This document shows positions 7,060-14,479 of a stretch of DNA of 41,775 nucleotides, one piece after another. A model generated the notes under the pieces. That model saw only the letters and a list, made by a program, of their open reading frames with translations. It made no database searches and was not told the DNA's origin. Source of the DNA: Anaerolineales bacterium (lineage in GTDB: Bacteria > Chloroflexota > Anaerolineae > E26-bin7). Both the position numbers and the translations under genes were made by a program. Within the stretch, counting starts at the first letter, position 1. The number at the start of each line of letters is the position of its first letter. The stretch lies in assembly GCA_004377365.1 (NCBI GenBank), contig SOHZ01000079.1, positions 1 through 41,775 of the forward strand. The letters are read 5' to 3'.

Positions 7060-8046
7060 TTATTTCCGCTCCCGTCGCCAGGCGATGACCTCCCTCGACT
7101 CCCTGACTAGAATCAAGAGGAGGCCCAGGAGCCCAGCCAAAAAAATCACGCCCGTTCCCAGGCCAGTGTCGGGCATCTTTCCCGCCATTGCGCCTGCGGA
7201 GGCTCCCCTCAAACTGACGTCATCCACGGTGAATTTGACATGGTTGGCACGAGTGGGCCACTTTTTCCAACCCCGGATGAAAAGGGTGGTAGAGGCAGAG
7301 GTAGCTTTGAAAGTGGTGGTATAGCTCCCCAGGGTGTAGGATTCAGCCCCCAGAGGCTGCTCGTCCCAGGCCACATCCGTCCACTCGCCCACGGCCTGCC
7401 AATCACTTCCGCCGTTGTAGTCTACCCCCCATTGTATACGGTAGCCATAGCTGGAAGCCTGGACACTACCTTCGTTGGATCTGATCACCCCGTGCATTGT
7501 GAGTTCGTAGCTGGCTTGGGGGACTGTGGAGACGGTCTGGTAGATGCCGACGTAGCGGTCCAAGACCCCCGCGTCCCAAATCTCCATGTGTTGAGCGTGA
7601 TCTCCATCCTGGACCAGGGCGGACCACGTTTCATCGGCCCATCCAAACTCAGCACCACCATTGTTAAAGGCGTGCCATCCCACACTTATCCCATTTTCGA
7701 ATCCATCCTCAAAGCTCCCATTGGTCAGGACGTCTGCTTGCCTCACTGCTGGAGCGGCAGCGCTAGGCAATCCAAGGGTAGCTATCGGTATGGGTGTATT
7801 GGTGGGCGTAGCAGTGGGCCTGGCTTCCTCTGGCGTTGCTATAACCACGGGGGTATTGGTGGGCTGGAGGGAAGGAGGTGTGCTCGGTGGTAGGGCCTCT
7901 GGGGGGGTGACTGCTGCCACCGATGTGGCAGTGGGTGTCAGTTCTCCTCCGCCCACGAAAGGCATTTCACAGGCAGCAACTGACAAAACCACCGCCAGCA
8001 GGATGGGGAGACACTTCAGGGCTGTGGGCAAGATTTTGCTTATCAT
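7060..8046 (-). CDS. Exported protein with PxTG-type sorting signal and lipobox
   Basis: This 328-residue protein has an N-terminal signal ending LSVAAC, a lipoprotein-like cleavage site near residue 26. A Thr/Pro-rich linker (PTNTP, PTATP repeats) follows to about residue 95. Next is a beta-rich domain that begins LTNGSFEDGF..GW and ends FTVDDVSLRG, the shape of a carbohydrate-binding-module-like jelly roll. The C-terminus is MPDTG, then a 20-residue hydrophobic helix (VIFLAGLLGLLLILV), then a basic tail (REVIAWRRERK). That tripartite end is the form of a sortase substrate, and a sortase is encoded 5 kb away. Having both a lipobox and a sorting signal is unusual, and one may not be used. It has its own promoter at 8149-8177. 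Confidence 0.75.
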   Translation of the reverse strand: MISKILPTALKCLPILLAVVLSVAACEMPFVGGGELTPTATSVAAVTPPEALPPSTPPSLQPTNTPVVIATPEEARPTATPTNTPIPIATLGLPSAAAPAVRQADVLTNGSFEDGFENGISVGWHAFNNGGAEFGWADETWSALVQDGDHAQHMEIWDAGVLDRYVGIYQTVSTVPQASYELTMHGVIRSNEGSVQASSYGYRIQWGVDYNGGSDWQAVGEWTDVAWDEQPLGAESYTLGSYTTTFKATSASTTLFIRGWKKWPTRANHVKFTVDDVSLRGASAGAMAGKMPDTGLGTGVIFLAGLLGLLLILVRESREVIAWRRERK

Positions 8047-8148
8047 GACAACCTCCTTTTGGGTCCACCTCTTGTTGCCCTCAGGTGGCTTCTTGTGATC
8101 GGCCTATCCCCAAAGTCAACTGGTGTCGAAAGAGACACTTATGTATAT

Positions 8149-8177
8149 ATAATAACACTCTTTTGCTTTTTTGGCAA
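8149..8177 (-). promoter_or_regulatory. Promoter of the sortase-substrate-like gene
   Basis: On the minus strand TTGCCA (8172-8177) and TATTAT (8149-8154) are 17 bp apart, with an A-rich spacer. They lie about 100 bp upstream of the start. Confidence 0.65.
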
Positions 8178-8236
8178 GACCCAGTTGCATGGGGGAACTT
8201 TGGCTCACAGGGGAAGAAACTCATCCCCTCTCACCC

Positions 8237-9100
8237 CTAACCCGCTACTCCGATCAGCAACACGCCGCCGAAAACCAAAGATGAGGCCAGGACCCTGGTA
8301 GCCCCGTAGGGTTCCTTCAGTAGGAAAGCGCCCAGCAACGCTCCAAGGATCACATTCACGCTACGCACCGAACCCACATAGCTTACGTAGCTCAGGCGCA
8401 TGGCAGCGAGGGCCAGAAAGTAGCTCAGGAAGACAAAGACCCCTGCCACCCCAATGCCCAACTTGCTGATCCACCATTCGGCCACCAAATGGGCTCTGTG
8501 CTCCGTCAACAAAATGTAGGGCGTGAAAGAAAACAAGGTGATAAGCAGCATGAGATAACCGTAAGCGAAGGGGTCCACGTACCTCAGGCCTATCTTATCA
8601 ATCACCGAATAAATGGAGACACCCACACTGGCCAACAGGGCCAACTGGGATGACCTCTCTCTCAGAGAGCGTAGGGGCCTCAACAAGTCAGCCCTGGAGC
8701 GCACGTTGACCAGATAGAGGCCGGCTGTCACCAGCAGAATGCCCCCCAGTCCCCAGACTGTCAGCCGTTCTCCCAGGAACAACGCGCCCCCCAAGGCAAT
8801 CAGCAAAGGAGGCGCTCCCCTGGCCAGGGGATAGACTACCGAGAGGTCCCCTTCCTCGAAAGCCTTGCCCACACTCACAAAGTAGGCCATATCCACCAAA
8901 CCGCTGAGCAGCAGGCACAACCAACCCTGCGCCGGGATGACCGGCCGATTCAAGATCAAGACGGGGGAATAGATAACCACGGCGACCAGCAGGAACCACC
9001 AGGCGAAAACCTGCTTGTCGGCGCTCCGCTTGTAGAAGCCATAGTATGCGGCGTGCAACAGGGCACTCAGGACAAGCAGGAGCAAGGCTGAGAGAGGCAT
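8237..9100 (-). CDS. EamA/DMT-family transporter
   Basis: This protein of about 287 residues has ten predicted hydrophobic helices in two EamA-type halves (residues about 1-135 and 150-287). The first half carries the family pattern AFEEGDLSVVYPLARGAPPLL near residue 70-90. The second half ends GAFLLKEPYGATRVLASSLVFGGVLLI, the usual terminal motif. Drug/metabolite transporters of this type move amino acids, purines or other small metabolites through the inner membrane; the cargo cannot be read from the sequence. I start it at the ATG at 9100, because GGAGGA lies 9 bases upstream and would otherwise be inside the gene. It follows dtd closely (gap 36 bp) and is probably co-transcribed with it. 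Confidence 0.88.
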   Translation of the reverse strand: MPLSALLLLVLSALLHAAYYGFYKRSADKQVFAWWFLLVAVVIYSPVLILNRPVIPAQGWLCLLLSGLVDMAYFVSVGKAFEEGDLSVVYPLARGAPPLLIALGGALFLGERLTVWGLGGILLVTAGLYLVNVRSRADLLRPLRSLRERSSQLALLASVGVSIYSVIDKIGLRYVDPFAYGYLMLLITLFSFTPYILLTEHRAHLVAEWWISKLGIGVAGVFVFLSYFLALAAMRLSYVSYVGSVRSVNVILGALLGAFLLKEPYGATRVLASSLVFGGVLLIGVAG

Positions 9101-9136
9101 GGGGACATATCCTCCGGCCAAAGGTAGCGGTTAGGG

Positions 9137-9574
9137 CTATTTCTCCAACACAATGGTCACTGGCCCATCGTTGTGGATCTCCACCAGCATCATGGCCTGG
9201 AACACGCCAGTCTCTACGTGTAACCCTTCCTCGCGCAAGCGTTGGACAAAAAAATCCACCAGGGGTTCGGCCACCTCCGGTGGGGCGGCGTCGGTAAAGC
9301 TGGGCCGAAAGCCCTTGCGGACATTGCCATAGAGGGTGAATTGCGAAACGACCAGAGCCGCGCCTCCTATGTCCAGAGCTGAGAGATTCATTTTTGCCCG
9401 TTCATCGGCAAATATGCGCAGATTGGCTACTTTGTGAGCTAGCCACTTGGCCTCGGCCTCGCCGTCGTCTCTCTTAACCCCTAAGAGGACGACTAATCCC
9501 GGTCCGATAGCTCCCACCACTTCATTATCAACACTCACCGAAGCCTGTTTTACCCGCTGTACCACAGCTCGCAT
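9137..9574 (-). CDS. dtd: D-aminoacyl-tRNA deacylase
   Basis: This 145-residue protein is full length for the DTD family. The start [15 protein letters not shown] is typical. The two active-site elements are visible: SQFTLYGN (SQFTL motif, about residues 78-85) and the C-terminal NDGPVTI (GPVT motif, about 137-143), which form the cross-subunit proline gate that excludes L-amino acids. The enzyme hydrolyses D-Tyr-, D-Asp- and Gly-mischarged tRNAs in the cytosol. A second, unrelated trans-editing protein (YbaK type) is encoded at 25865-26329. Confidence 0.95.
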   Translation of the reverse strand: MRAVVQRVKQASVSVDNEVVGAIGPGLVVLLGVKRDDGEAEAKWLAHKVANLRIFADERAKMNLSALDIGGAALVVSQFTLYGNVRKGFRPSFTDAAPPEVAEPLVDFFVQRLREEGLHVETGVFQAMMLVEIHNDGPVTIVLEK

Positions 9575-9769
9575 CTCTATCTCTCCCCTTCCAGCATCGT
9601 GTTGCCGGTCTCGAAATACCCGGCAGAACCTTTCTAATTTCTTCGTCCTCGCCCAATCCAGAAAGCCCCAAGGAAGCTTCCTCAGGGCTTGTCTTTCTGC
9701 ACCCCGTGACTGGGGGGAGGTTTCATGTGGGCCTGGCTGAAATGGCGTAGGGAGTGGAGCCTTCAGGCA
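9575..9769. other. Intergenic region between dtd and the infA terminator
   Basis: About 195 bp with no supportable gene, no clear promoter hexamers and no notable palindrome. Short open frames here have no ribosome binding site and no recognisable protein. It should contain the dtd promoter, but I cannot place it. Confidence 0.4.
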
Positions 9770-9808
9770 GAAAAAATTGGCTAAAGCCCCGACTTAATTG
9801 CTTTAGCC
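9770..9808 (-). terminator. Intrinsic terminator downstream of infA
   Basis: On the minus strand the perfect stem GGCTAAAGC / GCTTTAGCC is followed by AATTTTTT. It lies 80 bp after the infA stop and would end an rpsU-infA transcript. Confidence 0.8.
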
Positions 9809-9889
9809 ATGCCCCTTTCCTTTCGCTCAGCCAGCAAAAAAGTCTATCAACTTCCCATGACCGATGTCACCAATGGTTGCCCGAGCTTG

Positions 9890-10135
9890 TCAATCAGTCG
9901 CAGCCCGTCGCTGTTTTTTATAACGATAGGTGATACGTCCCCGCGTCAAGTCATAAGGTGACAGTTCCAGGCGGACCCTATCGCCCAGCAGAACACGAAT
10001 ATAGTACTTCCTCATTTTGCCAGACAGATAAGCCAATACCTTATGGCCGCTGTCCAGTTCCACGCGGAACATGGCATTGGGTAAGGTCTCAACCACCGTA
10101 CCCTCTACCTCTAGCTTCTCCTCCTTCTTTGGCAT
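9890..10135 (-). CDS. infA: Translation initiation factor IF-1
   Basis: This 81-residue protein is one OB-fold with the IF-1 signatures [34 protein letters not shown] and [16 protein letters not shown]. It is about nine residues longer than the E. coli factor, with a lysine/glutamate N-terminal extension and a basic tail. IF-1 binds the ribosomal A site and assists IF-2 and IF-3. Here it is not in an spc/alpha ribosomal operon with secY, map and rpmJ. Instead it follows rpsU, with a terminator behind it. AGAGGAGC precedes the ATG. Confidence 0.95.
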   Translation of the reverse strand: MPKKEEKLEVEGTVVETLPNAMFRVELDSGHKVLAYLSGKMRKYYIRVLLGDRVRLELSPYDLTRGRITYRYKKQRRAATD

Positions 10136-10251
10136 GAAGCTCCTCTCTACCCAAATTCAGGCAAAACCATCTTGTGAAATTCTGATGAGTCGCCCCTATC
10201 TCTGAGAATTGACATCTCCGGCGAGGAAAACGAGCCAAGACTTTTTGTAGC

Positions 10252-10464
10252 TTAGGACTGGCAGTTATCTTCGTTGCTTTCTCTGGCGTTCCCTGCGCCT
10301 GGCCCTTCTGATCGCCTTGCTTTTGCCCGTCGTCGCTCCTCGCTCTTGGAAACGTACCGACGCCGTTTACGCACTTGGCTGAGGACACCACTCTCGGATA
10401 CCCTCTTGCGAAAACGTCTGAGTAAACTCTCCTGCGATTCTCCTGGTTTCAGATCAACGGTCAT
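10252..10464 (-). CDS. rpsU: Small ribosomal subunit protein bS21
   Basis: Starting at the ATG at 10464, the 70-residue product MTVDLKPGESQESLLRRF-RKRVSESGVLSQVRKRRRYV... is a clear S21: a short acidic start, the LRRFRKRV..SGVL core, and a lysine/arginine-rich helical tail. S21 sits at the 30S platform near the anti-Shine-Dalgarno end of 16S rRNA. An open frame runs in phase upstream of this ATG without a stop, but its residues do not belong to S21. It probably shares a transcript with infA (116-bp gap) from the strong promoter at 10810-10838. Confidence 0.9.
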   Translation of the reverse strand: MTVDLKPGESQESLLRRFRKRVSESGVLSQVRKRRRYVSKSEERRRAKARRSEGPGAGNARESNEDNCQS

Positions 10465-10802
10465 TTCGCTCTTGCCACTCCTTCTTGCATTCTTCTCGTT
10501 TTCAGCTTTTCTCCAAAGGCAGAAGAAAACCCGGTTACTTACCTCATCACATACCATGAGGGTGGAACCGAGCTTTCCTAAAAGCGAGCCGTCTTGGCGG
10601 CAAATTTGGTGCCCGGTGCAGGACAACGAATTGATAGTGAGCTTTTCTCCGTTGCCTCCTCCTGATGGAGTGTGGAATATGTGGGCGACCAACTTGGTCC
10701 ACTATGAGCCCCTCAAAGGGTCATCACGAAGTGGAGGTCGCCGACCTTTTGCAAATTGTGGGTGTGCCAGAGTACCGGCCACAGTTTCTCACCAACCCTA
10801 CC
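10465..10802 (-). other. Long leader upstream of rpsU with an in-phase Cys/His-rich frame
   Basis: About 340 nt lie between the promoter and the rpsU ATG. In phase with rpsU, an uninterrupted frame from about 10692 encodes CTGHQIC (C-x2-H-x2-C) and later VC...VFFCLWR (C-x9-C), a plausible small zinc-binding peptide. It has no ATG near the GGAGGAGG at about 10645; only TTG codons are available. It may be a small gene with a non-standard start, or a structured regulatory leader. No autoregulatory S21 leader motif could be recognised. Confidence 0.35.
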
Positions 10803-10809
10803 GGTAATA

Positions 10810-10838
10810 ATTATACCTTATTTAACCGTACTTGTCAA
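10810..10838 (-). promoter_or_regulatory. Consensus promoter for rpsU-infA
   Basis: A perfect TTGACA (10833-10838) and a perfect TATAAT (10810-10815) are 17 bp apart on the minus strand. It overlaps the 3' end of the methyltransferase gene. This is the strongest promoter in the window and suits a ribosomal protein gene. Confidence 0.85.
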
Positions 10839-11581
10839 CAGACTTTGGAAGCGCCAAAGATGGCCCACTGAAAATACTTCCAATAGCACGCCACCTGCGC
10901 AAAGCCGGCTTGCTTCAGCCAGGCCAGAATGTCCTCCAGAGTAGCGGACTTGACGCCTGCGGCCTCGTCCAATGAGCGCTGGCGGGTCGTAGCGGTCTCC
11001 AGTGTCACTTCTTTGCCCAACACTTCCCTCGTCTGGCGCACGATAAAGTCCATCCACTGATCGAGATAGAAACGGTCAACGGCCCCGTTGGCGGCCCGGA
11101 GCCGGTCGCTGAAAACGAGACAGCCATGCGGTTCCAGCATCTCATAGCATTGGGCGAAGAGCCGCTGCTTGGCCCCGTCAGTCAGAAGATTGAAGGCCAG
11201 AGCAGAGACGATGGCATCAAACCTGTCTAGCAGACCATTGTTCCAGGCCGGGTCCTCCAGGTCAGCCCGGACAAACCTGACCCTGTCGCCGTGCTCAGCC
11301 AGTTTGGCGCAACCTATCTCCAGCATTTCTGCCGACTTGTCCACGCAAATGACGTTGGCCCCGGGGAAATCCTGAAGGACCCTTTGGGCAGGGATACCTG
11401 TCCCCGTACCCAGGTCCAGAACCCGCAGTGGCTCATCCCGCTCGAAGGGAATCAACTGCACGATGAGCGACAGCATTTCCTGTCTTTTGGGCAAGACGAG
11501 ATCGGCCCTTTGCTCGTATTTTTGGGCTCTCTCCCGGCCCTGCCAGGATTGCTGATAAGAGTCCTTAGCCGCTTCCTTCAA
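10835..11581 (-). CDS. Class I SAM-dependent methyltransferase
   Basis: This 248-residue protein has a classic Rossmann methyltransferase core. Motif I is RVLDLGTGTGIPAQRVL at about residues 54-70, and the acidic end of strand 2 is VICVDKS at about 78-84. Motif II/III follows as VRFVRADLED, and strand 4 is FDAIVSALAFNLL. The C-terminal part (TLEDILAWLKQAGFAQVACYWKYFQWAIFGA) resembles the closing region of UbiE- and tRNA-cmo5U-type (CmoA-like) small-molecule methyltransferases. The substrate is unknown. A TTG start at 11581 lies 2 bases after the stop of the activase gene, with GAGGGGG overlapping that gene's end, so translation is probably coupled. Confidence 0.82.
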   Translation of the reverse strand: MKEAAKDSYQQSWQGRERAQKYEQRADLVLPKRQEMLSLIVQLIPFERDEPLRVLDLGTGTGIPAQRVLQDFPGANVICVDKSAEMLEIGCAKLAEHGDRVRFVRADLEDPAWNNGLLDRFDAIVSALAFNLLTDGAKQRLFAQCYEMLEPHGCLVFSDRLRAANGAVDRFYLDQWMDFIVRQTREVLGKEVTLETATTRQRSLDEAAGVKSATLEDILAWLKQAGFAQVACYWKYFQWAIFGASKVC

Positions 11582-11583
11582 CT

Positions 11584-12366
11584 TTACCCCCTCGCAGATT
11601 CCATGGCAAACAAGGCTGCGCCAAAAGCGCCTATCTCCTGAGGATACGGTGCGATTGCAACCTCCTTCTCTAACTGGGCGCTCAGAAGCTCGGCTACGAT
11701 GGGATTAAAGGCCACAACCCCACCGCTCATGACCACCCGACCGGTCAACACGTCCATTTCCGTGATGCGGTTCACCACAGACCTGAACAAGCCCTTGACA
11801 ATATCCTCGACTTTCTCACCCGCCCTGATCCTGTCGAGCACCTCTGTGGCTGTAAAGACCGTGCAGTAGCTTCCTATGGTCGTCTCTTGGCGAGAATCTC
11901 TAGCCAGCCCATCCAAGTTGCCGAGGGGGATGTCCAGCTTGTAAGCTATCTCTTCCAGGAAACTGCCCGTACCGGCCGCGCACTTGCGATTCATCTTGAA
12001 GCTGATCCTATGCCCCTGGGCGTCCAGCTTGATGATCTTGCTGTCCTGGCCGCCAACGTCCACAACCGTGATGGCTTCGGGGAAATAATGATAGCATCCT
12101 CTGGAATGACAGGCTATCTCGGTCTTGGTATCGTGAGCAAAAGAGACGCTGTTTCTGCCATATCCGGTGGCGGTGATGAATTCTACTTCGTCCCTTGAGA
12201 TACCCGCTCGTTTCATAGCCTCTTCAAACGAAACCATCGCAGACTCTTGCAAGTCTGCGGCTGATTTCTTGACAAAGCTACCCTTCACCATTTTCTGAGC
12301 GTCAATGATGACCGCCTTGGTGGTGGACGTTCCCGAATCTATGCCGGCAAAGTATCCGTCTTTCAG
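11584..12366 (-). CDS. BadF/BcrA/HgdC-type dehydratase-activating ATPase
   Basis: This 260-residue ASKHA-fold ATPase matches the 2-hydroxyacyl-CoA dehydratase activator family. The phosphate-1 loop GIDSGTSTTKAV lies at about residues 6-17, and phosphate-2 is VVDVGGQDSK. The two cysteines that ligate the dimer-bridging [4Fe-4S] cluster are in KCAAGTGSFLEEIA and SYCTVFTATEVL, and VMSGGVVAFNP completes the adenosine site. The conserved first loop lies upstream of the first ATG, which shows that the real start is the CTG at 12364-12366, set by GGAGGT six bases before it. The family uses ATP to inject an electron into a partner dehydratase or reductase. That partner is absent here; a methyltransferase is coupled instead. 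The function may therefore be reactivation of another metalloenzyme. Confidence 0.88.
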   Translation of the reverse strand: MKDGYFAGIDSGTSTTKAVIIDAQKMVKGSFVKKSAADLQESAMVSFEEAMKRAGISRDEVEFITATGYGRNSVSFAHDTKTEIACHSRGCYHYFPEAITVVDVGGQDSKIIKLDAQGHRISFKMNRKCAAGTGSFLEEIAYKLDIPLGNLDGLARDSRQETTIGSYCTVFTATEVLDRIRAGEKVEDIVKGLFRSVVNRITEMDVLTGRVVMSGGVVAFNPIVAELLSAQLEKEVAIAPYPQEIGAFGAALFAMESARG

Positions 12367-12431
12367 AGTTGTACCTCCGAGCTCTTATCCGCGCAGGTGA
12401 TTAACGTTTTCAGGCTTTGCGAAGTGCGTCA

Positions 12432-12466
12432 GCATTTGGGCGTCAGCCGCCAACGCCGTACTAGCC
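12432..12466. repeat. Flanking repeat 1 of the small membrane protein gene
   Basis: GCATTTGGGCG-TCAGCCGCC-AACG overlaps the 3' end of the gene at 12461. A related sequence, GCAATTTGGGCGATAGCCGC-AAACGG, lies upstream of the same gene at 12857-12892, in the same orientation. Confidence 0.5.
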
Positions 12467-12787
12467 ACCGTTGCCGCTGTCGGTGCTCAAGCTGATCCAT
12501 GCCAATAGTACAAGTAAATACAGCACGCACAGTAATGCCCGGGCAAGCCAGGGCAGGATTGCCGAGAAGTCAAATGGACGCTCATCTACGAACTCGACTT
12601 CTTGCGCCTTCACTGTCTCTGCAGAAAAAACCCACATCTGGCGTGCGAATGCGCGTGCTCGAAAGAACGAATTCCACAGGAATCTGCCAAAGCGAGGATT
12701 GTGCAACTTGGCAGACAGCCACCACAGGATGCTAAAAGACACACCGCACATAAGAAGAAGAACGATGTCATCCCACTTAGCCTGCAT
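12461..12787 (-). CDS. Small two-helix membrane protein of unknown function
   Basis: I do not recognise this 108-residue protein. It has one hydrophobic helix near the N-terminus (IVLLLMCGVSFSILWWLSA, residues about 8-26) and a second near the C-terminus (WLARALLCVLYLLVLLAWISL, about 80-100). Between them lies a basic, aromatic middle (RFLWNSFFRARAFARQMW) and an acidic stretch (QEVEFVDERPF). It would be an inner-membrane protein with the middle in the cytoplasm. The ATG at 12787 has GAGAGGAGC six bases upstream, which supports expression. The gene is isolated and flanked by two related repeats. Confidence 0.65.
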   Translation of the reverse strand: MQAKWDDIVLLLMCGVSFSILWWLSAKLHNPRFGRFLWNSFFRARAFARQMWVFSAETVKAQEVEFVDERPFDFSAILPWLARALLCVLYLLVLLAWISLSTDSGNGG

Positions 12788-12825
12788 AGGTTGCTCCTCT
12801 CAACCCACCTGAAGGCAATGGCGGC

Positions 12826-12893
12826 TAACGTGATCGCGGTTTAAGAAGTTACGATAGCAATTTGGGCGATAGCCGCAAACGGCGCGTTACCCG
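12826..12893. repeat. Imperfect palindrome, attC-like in layout
   Basis: Read on the minus strand, the segment opens GGGTAAC and closes GTTAGCC, close to the paired core-site patterns of an integron attC site. The arms are partly complementary (GGGTAACG..CGCCGTTT against GGCTAACGTGATCGCGGTTT). Total length is about 68 bp. The inner part (GCAATTTGGGCGATAGCCGC, plus strand) resembles the repeat at 12432-12466 on the other side of the gene. No integrase gene is present in this window. Confidence 0.35.
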
Positions 12894-12959
12894 ACCCGCA
12901 GGGCAAGCAAAGCGGAGTTGGCTCACTTACCCCGCTTGCCGAGGTAGAGTCAGTAAAGC

Positions 12960-13748
12960 TTACCCCTCGTCAAGAAGCGGCTCGGCGATGACGATGACAC
13001 GGTGGGTGTTATTGGTGTAAGGCCAACAGGTGACCAGGGTTAGCCGCTCATCGGGGAAGTGGCGGATCCATTTACCATTCTCGCGCTTTTGGTCAGCAGA
13101 GACGTATTTGTCAGGGAGGATAAGCTTCTCCTCCACCGCGTACCTGTACACCACCTCTCCCACGTAGAGAATGACCTCGTCACCGGGTTCAAGATCAACT
13201 ACGTAGCGGAACACCTCACCTTTGATGTTGTGATGCCCGGAGATGACGGTGTTGCCAATGTGGCCAGGATAGGCCGAGCCGCGGTGGAAGCCAGCGGCAT
13301 AGTCGGCCACGTCCCAAACACTCACCAGTTGTCCATCCTGCTCTTCTACTCTCCAGGTGACCTCCACCACTTTGCTATCTACACCTATTTTAGGGATCAC
13401 GATGCGGGTGGGTGGTGAGTTGGCTGGTGGTCGCGCCGGAGTCGGGGTCGGGGTCGGTGTGGGAGTAGGGGTAAGAGTGGGTGTGGCCGTTGGCGGCAGC
13501 GGCGTAGGGGTGAAGGTCGGTGTAGACGTGGGCGTCAGGGTAGCGGTGGGTGATGGAACAACAGAAGAGTTCACCGGGTCGGGGCCTTCTTGCAAACCGC
13601 GGTAGGCCACAGCGATGCCCAGGCCGAGAAGCAACAGGGCCAGACCGCCTACTAAGCCCCCCATCAACAGAGACCGGTGGCGCCTGGTATCCGGCAGAGG
13701 TGTGAGTTGAGCGTGCTGGTACTTTTCAGTAGGAGTGCAAGAGGCCAT
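12960..13748 (-). CDS. Sortase (membrane transpeptidase)
   Basis: This 262-residue sortase has a short cytoplasmic N-terminus, one membrane helix (LLMGGLVGGLALLLLGLGIAVAY, about residues 27-49) and a Thr/Pro repeat linker (TPTPTP, about 68-115). The catalytic beta-barrel follows. The catalytic His is H172 in ISGHH and the nucleophile is C241 in LTLVTCWPY; the assisting Arg is in THRVIVI. The enzyme cleaves a PxTG-type signal and joins the exported protein to a surface nucleophile. The C-terminal CW..(x)nHRVIVIAEP spacing resembles class D/E sortases more than class A, but I cannot fix the class. The start is the ATG at 13748, because the open frame above it runs through the promoter at 13783-13811. 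Confidence 0.9.
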   Translation of the reverse strand: MASCTPTEKYQHAQLTPLPDTRRHRSLLMGGLVGGLALLLLGLGIAVAYRGLQEGPDPVNSSVVPSPTATLTPTSTPTFTPTPLPPTATPTLTPTPTPTPTPTPARPPANSPPTRIVIPKIGVDSKVVEVTWRVEEQDGQLVSVWDVADYAAGFHRGSAYPGHIGNTVISGHHNIKGEVFRYVVDLEPGDEVILYVGEVVYRYAVEEKLILPDKYVSADQKRENGKWIRHFPDERLTLVTCWPYTNNTHRVIVIAEPLLDEG

Positions 13749-13782
13749 TGTCGGTTCTAATCCTACGTCCTGGTCTGAACCT

Positions 13783-13811
13783 ATATTATCACTTACTATC
13801 CACTCTGTCAA
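13783..13811 (-). promoter_or_regulatory. Promoter of the sortase gene
   Basis: A perfect TTGACA (13806-13811) and TAATAT (13783-13788) are 17 bp apart on the minus strand. The expected transcript start is near 13776, so any start codon upstream of 13748 can be excluded. Confidence 0.8.
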
Positions 13812-13833
13812 ATGGGATTTACATAAAGTATCT

Positions 13834-14457
13834 TTATCGGTAGACTCCCCAATATTCTTCTGGCAGCATATCAGCCAGGCGGTGCATGATCAACTCGGTG
13901 AATTCTTTCAACTGCTTGCCTCTGGCCTTTCTCTCAGTGACGGGCAAAGTGAAGGTCTCCCCAATGACGGTTTTCACCTCGCCTCGACGGAGCCTTTTCA
14001 GGCTGGCTGACATTTTCTCCGTGCCGGTGATGGCCACAGGTAGAATGGGCACTCCTGCCCGGCTGGCCAGGTAGGCCACCCCCGTGTGTCCCTTTTGCAG
14101 GGCACCTGTAGGGCTCCTAGTTCCCTCCGGGGCCATCCCTATAATACCGCCTTCTCCTAGAACATCGAGGCAGGCCCGCAAAGCCTGCCGGTCTACCTCG
14201 CCGCGCCGCACGTAGATAGCGCCCACCGAGCTCAAAAAGGGGCCAAATATGGGATGATTCCGATACTTGTTGGCAGCCAGCACGGTCATCCGAACTGGCA
14301 GCGCAATCAAGAGCAGAAGGGGGTCGAAACGGTGAAGGTGATTGCAGATGACGATGTAAGGCCCCTTCTGGGGTACGTTTTCCACTCCTACTATTTCTAC
14401 GCGCGCCAGGAACCTGAATATCAGACTGATAATTATTTTGACGATTCGATAGTACAT
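13834..14457 (-). CDS. plsC: 1-acyl-sn-glycerol-3-phosphate acyltransferase (PlsC type)
   Basis: This protein of about 207 residues has an N-terminal membrane-associated helix (IVKIIISLIFRFLARVEIV) and the LPLAT motifs in order. Motif I is NHLHRFD (HX4D) near residue 38, motif II lies around FLSSVGAIYVRR, motif III is PEGTRSP near 113, and motif IV is GVPILPVAITG. The enzyme adds the second acyl chain to lysophosphatidate in phospholipid synthesis at the inner face of the membrane. The ATG at 14457 is preferred over the in-frame TTG two codons upstream because GGGAGA is seven bases before it. It lies between the LysM lipoprotein and the sortase, on the same strand. Confidence 0.9.
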   Translation of the reverse strand: MYYRIVKIIISLIFRFLARVEIVGVENVPQKGPYIVICNHLHRFDPLLLLIALPVRMTVLAANKYRNHPIFGPFLSSVGAIYVRRGEVDRQALRACLDVLGEGGIIGMAPEGTRSPTGALQKGHTGVAYLASRAGVPILPVAITGTEKMSASLKRLRRGEVKTVIGETFTLPVTERKARGKQLKEFTELIMHRLADMLPEEYWGVYR

Positions 14458-14479
14458 GCTCAATTCTCCCGATAACCCT

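Noticed and set aside
5858-7060. A replication origin next to dnaN.
   Set aside because: No dnaA gene, no cluster of DnaA boxes and no AT-rich unwinding stretch are visible in the gaps around it.
7760-7930. A second repeat-like GGTGTATTGGTGGGC region.
   Set aside because: It encodes the PTNTP linker of the sortase-substrate-like protein.
10665-10871. A plus-strand frame starting MECGICGRP, as a zinc ribbon.
   Set aside because: Only one CxxC is present, it overlaps the rpsU promoter and the methyltransferase end, and no ribosome binding site or partner pair of cysteines is seen.
13431-13560. A GT-rich near-tandem DNA repeat.
   Set aside because: It is the coding sequence of the Thr/Pro linker of the sortase, so it is explained by protein low complexity.
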